Below, in pieces: positions 1 through 5,947 of a DNA stretch of 7,925 nt; the stretch's first letter is position 1; each line of letters begins with the position of its first letter. The position numbers were made by a program, and so were the translations under genes. The stretch lies in contig JAKFXJ010000058.1 in assembly GCA_021731425.1 (NCBI GenBank), positions 1 through 7,925 of the forward strand. The letters are read 5' to 3'. The DNA comes from Limnohabitans sp. GTDB taxonomy: Bacteria > Pseudomonadota > Gammaproteobacteria > Burkholderiales > Burkholderiaceae_C. Under the pieces are notes generated by a model. That model saw nothing but the letters and a program-made list of their open reading frames with translations, did not search any database and was not told where the DNA came from.

Positions 1-8
1 TTTTTGAC

Positions 9-980
9 ATGACCCACCTCCACAAAACCCTGGACATCGTGGCGCTTGGGGAAGCCATGGTCGAGTTCAACCAAAGGCCCAGCTCACACGCAGGTGAGGC
101 CCCGCATTACCAGCAAGGCTTTGGCGGCGACACCAGCAACGCCGCCATTGCTGCCGCCCGCGCCGGGGCGCGTGTGGCCTACCTCACGCGTTTGGGCACC
201 GACCGCTGGGGCGACCACTTGATGGACCTTTGGCAGCGCGAAAACGTGGCCACCAACGCCGTGCAGCGCGAGCCACAAGCGCCCACGGGTCTGTACTTTG
301 TGAGCCACGACGCTCAGGGTCATCACTTCAGCTATGCGCGTGCAGGATCGGCCGCGAGCCGCATGCAGCCGCAAGACCTGACGCACTGGCATGACGCCAT
401 CGTCAGCAGCCAATGGCTGCACCTGTCGGGCATCTCGCTGGCCATTTCCGCCTCGGCCTGCGACACGGCTTTGGCGGCCATGGCGCATGCCCGCAGCCAC
501 GGCACGCGGGTGGCACTCGACTCGAATTTGCGCTTGTCCCTGTGGCCCCTGGCCCGAGCGCAGGCCTGCATACGTCAGGCCGTGGGTCTGTGTGATCTGT
601 TTTTGCCCAGCTTGGAAGACATGACCGCTCTCACGGGCCTCACCCAAGCCGCCGACATCATCGAATGGAGCCACGCCCAAGGTGCGGCCCAAGTGGTGCT
701 CAAACTCGGTGCCGATGGCGCAGTAGCCAGCGACGGCCACCACCAACAAAAGGTGCCAGGCCATCTGGTCACAGCGGTGGATGCCACCGGCGCGGGCGAT
801 TGTTTTGCCGGCAACCTGCTGGCGCGTTTGTCGGCAGGCGACGACTTGTGGAGCGCCACAGCTTATGCCAATGCCGCAGCCGCTTTGTCGGTGCAAGGCT
901 ACGGCGCGGTGGCCCCACTGCCCCGGCAAGAAGACGTGCTCAGGCACTTGAACATCCTCTCCAAAGGCAGCCCCACATGA
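9..980 (+). CDS. kdgK: 2-dehydro-3-deoxygluconokinase (PfkB family)
   Basis: This 323-residue cytoplasmic ribokinase/PfkB-family kinase is predicted to phosphorylate 2-keto-3-deoxygluconate to KDPG with ATP. The N-terminal GEAMVEFNQ stretch (14-22) and GFGGDTSNAA (37-46) are the substrate-lid region typical of KdgK. The DSNLR segment (171-175) and the C-terminal signature DATGAGD (258-264), with Asp264 as predicted catalytic base and the Gly-Ala-Gly anion hole, are intact. Length is normal for the family. The ATG at 9 puts the first beta strand (DIVALGEAM) at the usual distance from the N terminus, but only eight bases precede it here, so its ribosome-binding site cannot be judged. The stop overlaps the dgoK start (ATGA), so the genes are probably translationally coupled. 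KdgK rather than fructokinase or ribokinase is chosen from the motifs and from the DgoK/DgoA neighbours; the exact substrate is inferred. Confidence 0.88.
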   Translation: MTHLHKTLDIVALGEAMVEFNQRPSSHAGEAPHYQQGFGGDTSNAAIAAARAGARVAYLTRLGTDRWGDHLMDLWQRENVATNAVQREPQAPTGLYFVSHDAQGHHFSYARAGSAASRMQPQDLTHWHDAIVSSQWLHLSGISLAISASACDTALAAMAHARSHGTRVALDSNLRLSLWPLARAQACIRQAVGLCDLFLPSLEDMTALTGLTQAADIIEWSHAQGAAQVVLKLGADGAVASDGHHQQKVPGHLVTAVDATGAGDCFAGNLLARLSAGDDLWSATAYANAAAALSVQGYGAVAPLPRQEDVLRHLNILSKGSPT

Positions 981-1888
981 GCACAAACCAACAGCCCTTG
1001 ATCGCCATCGACTGGGGCACCACTTCGCTGCGCGGCGCACGGCTGGGTGCCAGCGGCCAGGTGCTTGAATCGCGCGAATTCTCGCGTGGCATCTTGAGCG
1101 TGGCACCGGGCCAATTTGAAGCGGTGCTGCACGAACTCTTTGGCGACTGGTTGCAAGCGCCGGGTGTCCTGTGCCTGATCTCGGGCATGGCCGGCAGCCG
1201 ACAAGGCTGGCAAGAAGCGCCCTACTGCCCTTGCCCCGCAGGCTTTGCCGAGTTGGGCCAACACCTTTTGTGGCTGAAGCCCGGGCGCATTGCCTTGGTG
1301 CCGGGTCTGAGCTGTGTGGGCACAGACCCGCTCAACACACCCGACGTGATGCGCGGCGAAGAGGTGCAGATTTTTGGCGCCTTGCAGATGACGGGCCGCG
1401 ACAGCGCCACACTGGTGCTGCCCGGCACACACAGCAAATGGGTGCAGGTGCACAGCGGCCGGGTCACGCAATTCCAGACCTTCATGACCGGCGAGGTGTT
1501 TGCGCTGATGAGCCAGCACTCGATTTTGGGCAAGACGATGGACCTGCAGGGCGCTTTTGACGAAGCGGTTTTTTTGCAAGGCGTGGACCAAAGCCAACAC
1601 AGCGGCAGTGTGTTGCACCAGCTGTTTGCGGTGCGCACGCTGGGCCTGTTTGAACGCCTGAGCGCGGCCCAATTGCCCAGTTACTTGTCAGGCCTGTTGA
1701 TCGGCGAAGAGCTGCGCCAGCAAGCCGTCTTGCCCCATCCAGACCCGGTCCTGGTGATCGGCAGTCCGGCCCTTTGCCTGCGCTACACCCTGGCCCTGCA
1801 ACACCTGCACACCCCCTGCCAAAGCCTTGGAGCCGAAGCCACTTGGGCCGGCCTGTGGGCACTCGCATCCTCTTGTGACCCTTCATGA
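977..1888 (+). CDS. dgoK: 2-dehydro-3-deoxygalactonokinase
   Basis: This 303-residue enzyme of the DgoK family (ASKHA/sugar-kinase fold, unrelated to the PfkB fold of the gene before it) is predicted to make 2-keto-3-deoxy-6-phosphogalactonate from 2-keto-3-deoxygalactonate and ATP. Visible family motifs are the N-terminal phosphate-binding AIDWGTTSLR (10-19), SGMAGSRQGWQEAPY (69-83), PDVMRGEE (122-129), LPGTHSKWV (148-156), FMTGEVFAL (169-177) and YLSGLLIGEE (236-245). The start is the ATG at 977, which overlaps the kdgK stop and has an AAAGG nine bases upstream. The open frame runs further upstream, but that part is out-of-frame kdgK sequence and begins no recognisable domain. The stop at 1888 again overlaps the next start (ATGA). 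The family assignment is firm; activity on galactonate-derived rather than other keto-deoxy acids is inferred from family knowledge. Confidence 0.92.
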   Translation: MSTNQQPLIAIDWGTTSLRGARLGASGQVLESREFSRGILSVAPGQFEAVLHELFGDWLQAPGVLCLISGMAGSRQGWQEAPYCPCPAGFAELGQHLLWLKPGRIALVPGLSCVGTDPLNTPDVMRGEEVQIFGALQMTGRDSATLVLPGTHSKWVQVHSGRVTQFQTFMTGEVFALMSQHSILGKTMDLQGAFDEAVFLQGVDQSQHSGSVLHQLFAVRTLGLFERLSAAQLPSYLSGLLIGEELRQQAVLPHPDPVLVIGSPALCLRYTLALQHLHTPCQSLGAEATWAGLWALASSCDPS

Positions 1889-2538
1889 ACACCACCGCCA
1901 TGACCGCTTTACCCTCCCCTGCCCACACCTTGGCCCAAGCCCTGGCCCAGCTGCCCTTGATCGCCATCTTGCGTGGCCTCACCCCCGCTGAAGCACCGGC
2001 CATCGGCGAGGCACTGGTGACCAGCGGCTTTGCCATCATCGAGGTGCCGATCAACTCACCCGAACCTTTGCAGAGCATCGCCGAGCTGACTCGGCAATTT
2101 CCGCAGACCCTCATCGGCGCAGGCACGGTGCTGAATGTGCAGCAAGTCAAAGAGGTGCACGCTGCGGGCGGCCGTTTGGTCGTGGCTCCCAACTTCAACC
2201 CCGCCGTGGTGGCGCAGGCCTTGGCGCTGAACATGGTGGTGCTGCCCGGTGTGGCCACGCCCACAGAAGCCTTTGCCGCACTCGATGCGGGCGCACATGG
2301 CCTCAAACTGTTCCCGGCCGAGATGATCACACCCGCCACCGTGAAAGCGCTGCGTGCGGTGCTTCCCAAAACAGCGGCCTTGATGCCGGTGGGCGGCATA
2401 ACGACCGACAACATGGCCGCGTACCTGGCTGCAGGGGCCAGTGGCTTTGGTTTGGGTTCTGCTTTGTACGCGCCGGGCAAATCGGCGCCAGCGGTGCAAC
2501 AACAGGCAGAAGCTTTTGCGCGGGCCTTGAAGGGCTGA
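1885..2538 (+). CDS. dgoA: 2-dehydro-3-deoxy-6-phosphogalactonate aldolase (KDPG/KDPGal aldolase family)
   Basis: This 217-residue class I aldolase of the Eda/DgoA family cleaves KDPGal, and possibly KDPG, to pyruvate and D-glyceraldehyde 3-phosphate. The TIM-barrel motifs are intact: LPLIAILRG (23-31), the active-site Glu in GFAIIEVPINSP (Glu53), LIGAGTV (76-82), the Schiff-base lysine in LKLFP (Lys141), and the phosphate-binding PVGGI (168-172) and GLGSALY (189-195). The VPINSP, PGVATPTEAF and GLGSALY segments resemble E. coli DgoA more than Eda, hence the symbol. The N terminus is some 15-20 residues longer than in E. coli DgoA. The ATG at 1885 overlaps the dgoK stop and has no clear Shine-Dalgarno, so it would depend on coupling; an in-frame ATG at 1900 is an alternative. 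It is the last gene of the kdgK-dgoK-dgoA operon, and since it is the only aldolase there it could serve both kinases. Confidence 0.9.
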   Translation: MNTTAMTALPSPAHTLAQALAQLPLIAILRGLTPAEAPAIGEALVTSGFAIIEVPINSPEPLQSIAELTRQFPQTLIGAGTVLNVQQVKEVHAAGGRLVVAPNFNPAVVAQALALNMVVLPGVATPTEAFAALDAGAHGLKLFPAEMITPATVKALRAVLPKTAALMPVGGITTDNMAAYLAAGASGFGLGSALYAPGKSAPAVQQQAEAFARALKG

Positions 2539-2556
2539 AAAACGGGCTCTCGCCCG
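2538..2556 (-). terminator. Rho-independent terminator of the pirin gene
   Basis: Read on the minus strand, a perfect 5-bp stem CGGGC/GCCCG (2552-2556 with 2543-2547) with a GAGA loop, a GNRA-type tetraloop, is followed directly by five T's (2542-2538). It lies just past the pirin stop. The last T pairs with the final A of the dgoA stop codon, so the terminator occupies essentially the whole gap between the convergent genes. No T tract follows on the plus strand, so it should act on the minus strand only. The stem is short but very GC-rich. Confidence 0.6.
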
Positions 2557-2572
2557 AAGGCCTCAAGCCTTC
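2556..2572. repeat. Inverted repeat over the pirin stop codon
   Basis: GAAGGC (2556-2561) and GCCTTC (2567-2572) form a perfect 6-bp inverted repeat with a 5-base loop that contains the pirin stop codon. It directly adjoins the terminator hairpin, so minus-strand transcripts could carry two stacked 3' hairpins. It may stabilise the mRNA end; that role is inferred. Confidence 0.4.
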
Positions 2573-3441
2573 TCGCCCAACCGTCCGTCTCGGAAATCCT
2601 GCAAGGCCTGGTAGATCTCTTCCTTGGTGTTCATTACAAAAGGGCCGTATTGCACGATGGGTTCTTTGAGCGGTTTGCCCGACACCAAAATCAGCTTGGC
2701 GTCGGCGCTGGCTTCGATCACCACACCATCGGCCTGCGCCGTATTGGCCAAGATGGCCATGCGCTGTAAGGGCACCGCCTGGCCAGCAATGCGCACCTCG
2801 CCCCGGTACACGTACACAAAGGCGTTGTGCCCAGCGGGCAGGGTTTGCTCAAAACGTGCGCCCTCTGGCATGTGCACATCCAGGAACACCGGTTGGGTGA
2901 TGTCGCGGTTCACTGCGCCATGCACGCCGTGACTGCTCCCGGCAATGACCGTCACGGCCACGCCTGCAGGCGTCTGGAACTGGGGCAGTTGATCGTTTTG
3001 AAAATCACGGTACCAAGGCGCGTTCATCTTCTCGGAGCTGTGCAGGTTCAGCCACAGCTGAAAGCCCTCCATCACGCCATCAGCTTGCTGGGGGATTTCG
3101 GAGTGGATCACGCCTTGGCCAGCGGTCATCCATTGCACGCCGCCGTTTTGCAATAAGCCTTCATTGCCCGCGCTGTCACGGTGCAGCATGCGCCCGGCGA
3201 TCATGTAGGTCACGGTTTCAAAACCCCGGTGCGGGTGGTCCGGAAACCCGGCGATGTAGTCGTCGGGTTTATCGCTGCCAAAGGCGTCCAGCATCAAAAA
3301 TGGGTCGAGCCGGTGCTGCAGGTTTTGTGTGAGGATGCGGCTGAGCTTGACGCCCGCGCCATCCGAGGTAGCCTGTCCGGTGACCAGCCGTTCGATGGTA
3401 CGCGAGACGTTCACGGCTTGTGGGTGAGCTACTTGAGACAC
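2563..3441 (-). CDS. Pirin family protein (bicupin)
   Basis: A 292-residue cytoplasmic protein of the pirin family with two cupin domains. The N-terminal cupin has the family motif FPDHPHRGFETVTYM (66-80) and VIHSEIP (111-117), giving the expected metal ligands His69, His71, His113 and Glu115, so Fe binding is likely. The C-terminal part (about 180-290) includes the pirin_C features FVYVYRGEV and the GKPLKEPIVQYGPFVMNT tail. Some bacterial pirins show quercetin 2,3-dioxygenase activity, while others act as redox or metabolic regulators; the sequence does not decide between these. The start is GTG at 3441, supported by AAGGA six bases upstream. The gene lies 28 bases downstream of the VOC gene on the same strand and is probably co-transcribed with it. 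It ends at a convergent intrinsic terminator. Confidence 0.9.
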   Translation of the reverse strand: MSQVAHPQAVNVSRTIERLVTGQATSDGAGVKLSRILTQNLQHRLDPFLMLDAFGSDKPDDYIAGFPDHPHRGFETVTYMIAGRMLHRDSAGNEGLLQNGGVQWMTAGQGVIHSEIPQQADGVMEGFQLWLNLHSSEKMNAPWYRDFQNDQLPQFQTPAGVAVTVIAGSSHGVHGAVNRDITQPVFLDVHMPEGARFEQTLPAGHNAFVYVYRGEVRIAGQAVPLQRMAILANTAQADGVVIEASADAKLILVSGKPLKEPIVQYGPFVMNTKEEIYQALQDFRDGRLGEKA

Positions 3442-3447
3442 AACCGA

Positions 3448-3452
3448 TCCTT
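3448..3452 (-). promoter_or_regulatory. Ribosome binding site fixing the pirin GTG start
   Basis: On the minus strand AAGGA sits six bases before the GTG at 3441. This good spacing, together with the lack of a nearby upstream ATG in frame, selects the non-ATG start. Confidence 0.65.
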
Positions 3453-3469
3453 TTCAAAAAACCCAACGA

Positions 3470-3847
3470 TCAAGCAGGGCGGTGCAAGGCGCAGATTTTG
3501 TTGCCATCGGGATCGCGCAGGTAGGCCAAATAGAGCTTGCCTGCGGGACCTTCGCGAAAGCCGGGTGGGTTTTCGCAGGTGACGCCGCCGTTGGCCACAC
3601 CCGCCGCGTGAAAGGCTTCGCCCTGCTCAGGCGATTTGACGGCAAAGCCAATGGTGCTGCCGTTGCCGTGGCAAGCAGGCTCGCCGTTGATGGGCGTGGT
3701 GATACCAAAAGTGCCCGTGGGGCTGCGGTAGAAATAGCGGTTGTTGTTGGCCACGCCAGGGCCATAACCCAAGGTGCCCAACACGGCGTCATAAAACTTT
3801 TTAGAAACTTCCAGATCTTTCACACCCACCATCACATGACTGAACAT
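3470..3847 (-). CDS. VOC family (glyoxalase/bleomycin-resistance fold) protein
   Basis: A 125-residue single-module vicinal-oxygen-chelate protein. It begins with the usual first strand and helix, FSHVMVGVKDLEVSKKFYDAVL (2-23), and ends with LRDPDGNKICALHRP (110-124). The first-strand His4 is at the standard metal-ligand position. At the position where metal-dependent VOC enzymes carry the C-terminal Glu after DPDGNKI there is Cys119, so the canonical metal site is incomplete; this variant occurs in an uncharacterised VOC subgroup. Substrate and function are therefore unknown; isomerase, dioxygenase or thiol-transfer chemistry, or a binding role, are all possible. The ATG at 3847 has a strong GAGGAG six bases upstream. 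The pirin gene follows after 28 bases, suggesting a two-gene unit. A 78-base gap separates it from tapT upstream, so it could have its own promoter, but none is convincing. Confidence 0.85.
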   Translation of the reverse strand: MFSHVMVGVKDLEVSKKFYDAVLGTLGYGPGVANNNRYFYRSPTGTFGITTPINGEPACHGNGSTIGFAVKSPEQGEAFHAAGVANGGVTCENPPGFREGPAGKLYLAYLRDPDGNKICALHRPA

Positions 3848-3853
3848 TGCGCT

Positions 3854-3859
3854 CTCCTC
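3854..3859 (-). promoter_or_regulatory. Strong Shine-Dalgarno of the VOC gene
   Basis: GAGGAG on the minus strand is six bases upstream of the ATG at 3847. A small GCAA-loop hairpin (CCCG/CGGG, 3865-3876) lies just upstream of it in the leader; its meaning is unclear. Confidence 0.6.
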
Positions 3860-3925
3860 ATAGACCCGTTGCCGGGCGAAATTATTGAGTGGCCATCGTA
3901 GCGGATACCGAAGGGCCTGGCCGGG

Positions 3926-4669
3926 TCAAGACTTTTTCAAACCCTGCCAGCGCTCGTGTGCTGGCCCTTGCAAGTCGGGCGGCAGCTGGTGTTTGGCCTG
4001 CAGGTAGTGGTGGGTGTAGACGTCCAGATAAGCCTGAAGGGTGTCGGCTGCACGCGGCTCGCCCGCCAGTTCCAGACACAGCGAAGCCACTTCGCTGGTG
4101 CAAAAGTGGTCATCGCGTTTGGAGCGGCGCAATTGGTAGCGCGAGACCTGTTCGGGTGCCAAGCTGAGCACGGGCAAGCGGTTCAGGTAGGGGCTTTTGC
4201 GGAACATCTTGCGGGCTTCGGGCCAGGTGGCGTCGAGCAGGATGAACAGCGGGCGCTGACCGGTGGGCAGGTCAGGCAAGTCGCCCACCACACGCTCTGG
4301 CGCCACAAACTCGCCCGGGAACACCACAAAGGCCTGCCACTGCGGATCGGCCAGCAGCGCCAGCAAGGCCGGGTCCACCTCGGTGCGGGCCCAGCCAAAG
4401 GCAAAGGTGTCAGGCACCACATCGGCGATCAACCAGCCGGTGTTGCTGGGTTTGAGGGGCTCGATGTCGGCCATGAGCAAACACATGCCCACTGGCGTGG
4501 GCACCTCCGGGCGCAGTGCGCAAATACAGTGGCTGGGCACCAAGCGGCAGCCGGGGCAGCGCTCGCCTTTGATGCCGCCACGGGCCAGAAAGGGTTTGGC
4601 GCTGCGGGCCAGGCGCTCGGTGCGCAAGCGCGAGACAGCGTGGGGCAGTTTCAGGGTCGGCGCAGACAT
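3926..4669 (-). CDS. tapT: tRNA-uridine aminocarboxypropyltransferase (DTW domain, YfiP/TapT type)
   Basis: A 247-residue DTW-domain enzyme closely resembling E. coli YfiP (TapT), which transfers the 3-amino-3-carboxypropyl group of S-adenosylmethionine to U47 in the tRNA variable loop (acp3U). Visible are the N-terminal helix with KPFLARGG, a four-cysteine cluster CPGCRLVPSHCIC (Cys38, 41, 48, 50) likely to bind zinc, the substrate-region motif EPLKPSNTG (70-78), the catalytic-core LLDATWPEARKMFRKSPYL (144-162) containing the DTW-type signature as DATW, and the RSKRDDHFCTSEVA segment (182-195). Length is normal. The ATG at 4669 shares its A with the stop of the RIO1-like kinase (TGATG), so translation is probably coupled. 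Acting on U47 rather than another uridine is inferred from resemblance to YfiP rather than to the DTWD2/TuaA branch. Confidence 0.87.
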   Translation of the reverse strand: MSAPTLKLPHAVSRLRTERLARSAKPFLARGGIKGERCPGCRLVPSHCICALRPEVPTPVGMCLLMADIEPLKPSNTGWLIADVVPDTFAFGWARTEVDPALLALLADPQWQAFVVFPGEFVAPERVVGDLPDLPTGQRPLFILLDATWPEARKMFRKSPYLNRLPVLSLAPEQVSRYQLRRSKRDDHFCTSEVASLCLELAGEPRAADTLQAYLDVYTHHYLQAKHQLPPDLQGPAHERWQGLKKS

Positions 4670-5550
4670 CAGACTGAGATCGTGGCCATGCGCAAACGCC
4701 GCGCCGCTTCTTCGTCGCGGGCATCGTCGATCTCGCGCAACACCGCCTGCATGTCCACATCGGCCGTCGAGCGCTCAAAACGTCCCGTGAGTGCTGTCTC
4801 GTTGCTCAGCAGACCCGCCTGGTACAGGCTCCAGATTTCAGGGCCGTACTCGGTCTGACGCAACTCCGGGGCAAATTGCCCAAAGAAGTCGCGCAAATTG
4901 CCCACATCGCGCATCAGCATGCGCTGGGCGTGGTTGTTGCCAGCCGCATCCACCGCTTGGGGCAGGTCGATGATGACGGGCTCATCCACACCGGGCAGGT
5001 CGCCCTCGCCGGGAATGTGCGCCAACAAAATGTTGAACTCCGACAAGTCGCCGTGCACCACACCCGCGCACAACATGCGCACCACCTCGCCAATCAGAGT
5101 GGCGTGGTGTTGCAGCGCTTGCGCGGGGGTGAAGGCCACATCGTTCAGGCGCGGGGCGGCGTCGCCCTGAGCGTCAGTGACCAGCTCCATGAGCAGCACA
5201 CCGTCAAAAAAGTTGAAGGGCCTGGGCACACGCACGCCCGCTGCGGCCAGGCGGTAGAGCGCGTCCACTTCGGCGCTTTGCCAGGCGGCTTCTTGTTCTT
5301 GACGGCCAAACTTGCTGCCCTTGGCCATGGCGCGGGCCGAGCGCGAGTTCTTGACCTTGCGGTTTTCGGTGTAGTCCACCGCTTGCCGAAAGCTGCGGTG
5401 GGTGGCCTCTTTGTAGATCTTGGCACAACGGGTCTCGTCGCCGCAGCGCACCACAAACACCATGGCCTCTTTGCCACTCATGAGCTGACGCACCACGGTG
5501 TCGATCAGCCCCTCTTCGGCCAGGGTCTGCAGCCTCGGGGGTGCTTTCAT
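4669..5550 (-). CDS. RIO1-like serine kinase (PA4780 family)
   Basis: A 293-residue cytoplasmic RIO-type atypical protein kinase of the bacterial PA4780 group. In order: a nucleotide-binding loop SGKEAMVF (25-32), the ATP-binding lysine in RCAKIYK (Lys44), a basic RIO-specific insert rich in Lys/Arg (64-84), a hinge-like LLMELV (119-124), the catalytic loop VVHGDLSEFNIL (164-175, Asp168 and Asn173), and the metal-binding IDLPQ (194-198, Asp195). All catalytic residues are present, so it should be active. RIO kinases mature the small ribosomal subunit in eukaryotes and archaea; the bacterial substrate is not established. The ATG at 5550 begins nine bases after the stop of a small zinc-ribbon-like gene and has only a weak ribosome-binding site, while its own stop overlaps the tapT start. 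The arrangement suggests a co-translated group. Confidence 0.9.
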   Translation of the reverse strand: MKAPPRLQTLAEEGLIDTVVRQLMSGKEAMVFVVRCGDETRCAKIYKEATHRSFRQAVDYTENRKVKNSRSARAMAKGSKFGRQEQEAAWQSAEVDALYRLAAAGVRVPRPFNFFDGVLLMELVTDAQGDAAPRLNDVAFTPAQALQHHATLIGEVVRMLCAGVVHGDLSEFNILLAHIPGEGDLPGVDEPVIIDLPQAVDAAGNNHAQRMLMRDVGNLRDFFGQFAPELRQTEYGPEIWSLYQAGLLSNETALTGRFERSTADVDMQAVLREIDDARDEEAARRLRMATISV

Positions 5551-5559
5551 GGGGCCGCT

Positions 5560-5811
5560 TCAGTGGCTCAGCAAAGCCCAGCCTGCGTGCTGGTTGGCTT
5601 TGTTGTTTTCGTATTCCCAGGCTGCGCCGCAGCGGTCGCAGCGGTAGCGGGTGAAGCTGGCTTGGCCGTTGCCACGGTCTTCGCGGTGGTGGGTGCCTTG
5701 CACCAGTTCGGCGTGGCCGGGGGCTTTGCGCCAGTGCTGCTGGATGCCAGCACAGGGTTCACACAAATCGGGGGCAGCACGCTGGGCAGCGCCGGGGGAC
5801 GAAGGGGTCAT
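5560..5811 (-). CDS. Small CxxC...CxxC (zinc-ribbon-like) protein of unknown function
   Basis: A predicted 83-residue protein with two CxxC pairs, LCEPC near residues 16-20 and YRCDRCG near 56-62, a spacing compatible with a zinc ribbon. It ends in a polar and aromatic stretch (AAWEYENNKANQHAGW). I do not recognise a named family. The C-terminal half looks like genuine conserved protein, and it fits tightly before the RIO1-like kinase (nine bases), which supports a real gene. The frame is open back to an ATG at 5910, which would give 116 residues, but that extension is low-complexity Ala/Ser/Gln-rich and lacks a clear ribosome-binding site; the ATG at 5811 has AGGAA ten bases upstream and is preferred. 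The role is unknown; nucleic-acid or ribosome-linked binding is only suggested by the neighbours. Confidence 0.6.
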   Translation of the reverse strand: MTPSSPGAAQRAAPDLCEPCAGIQQHWRKAPGHAELVQGTHHREDRGNGQASFTRYRCDRCGAAWEYENNKANQHAGWALLSH

Positions 5812-5947
5812 GAAGGGGAAATTCCTGGACGATGCCTGAGAGGGCGGTGCCTGCATTGTCGCCGCTCCCGCTTGTATGTGACAGACCACCGCGCCAGACT
5901 GTGGCAGCATGGCCCCAAATTGGAAGCAACCGTGAGGAGACTAGAGC
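5812..5947. promoter_or_regulatory. Divergent intergenic region with the SDR ribosome-binding site
   Basis: These 136 bases separate the minus-strand cluster from the plus-strand SDR-thioesterase-gloA cluster, so promoters for both directions should lie here. I found no pair of -35/-10 hexamers with acceptable match and spacing on either strand. The SDR has a strong GAGGAG (5934-5939) eight bases before its ATG. A weak inverted repeat GCCA/TGGC lies around 5892-5904. Confidence 0.45.

Noticed and set aside
665..976. Upstream extension of dgoK to an ATG at 665
   Set aside because: The extra 104 residues are out-of-frame kdgK sequence, Arg/Pro-rich and without domain content; the canonical DgoK N terminus begins at 977.
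84..1106. Long minus-strand open frame (340 codons) over kdgK and the start of dgoK
   Set aside because: It is antisense to clear sugar-kinase genes, has no recognisable motifs and an Arg/Gly/His-rich composition typical of shadow frames in GC-rich DNA.
1482..2480. Minus-strand open frame of 332 codons over dgoK and dgoA
   Set aside because: Antisense to two well-supported enzymes, with no coherent protein-family features.
3895..3929. Possible promoter for the VOC gene: minus-strand TTGACC and TACGAT
   Set aside because: The spacing is 23 bases, too long for a sigma-70 promoter, and TTGACC includes the tapT stop codon; no better pair was found.
3956..4858. Plus-strand open frame of 300 codons over tapT and the RIO1-like kinase
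   Set aside because: It mirrors the minus-strand DTW and RIO genes, whose catalytic motifs are intact; its own composition looks like a shadow.
5856..5880. Possible SDR promoter TTGTCG and TATGTG
   Set aside because: The spacer is only 13 bases and both hexamers are weak matches.
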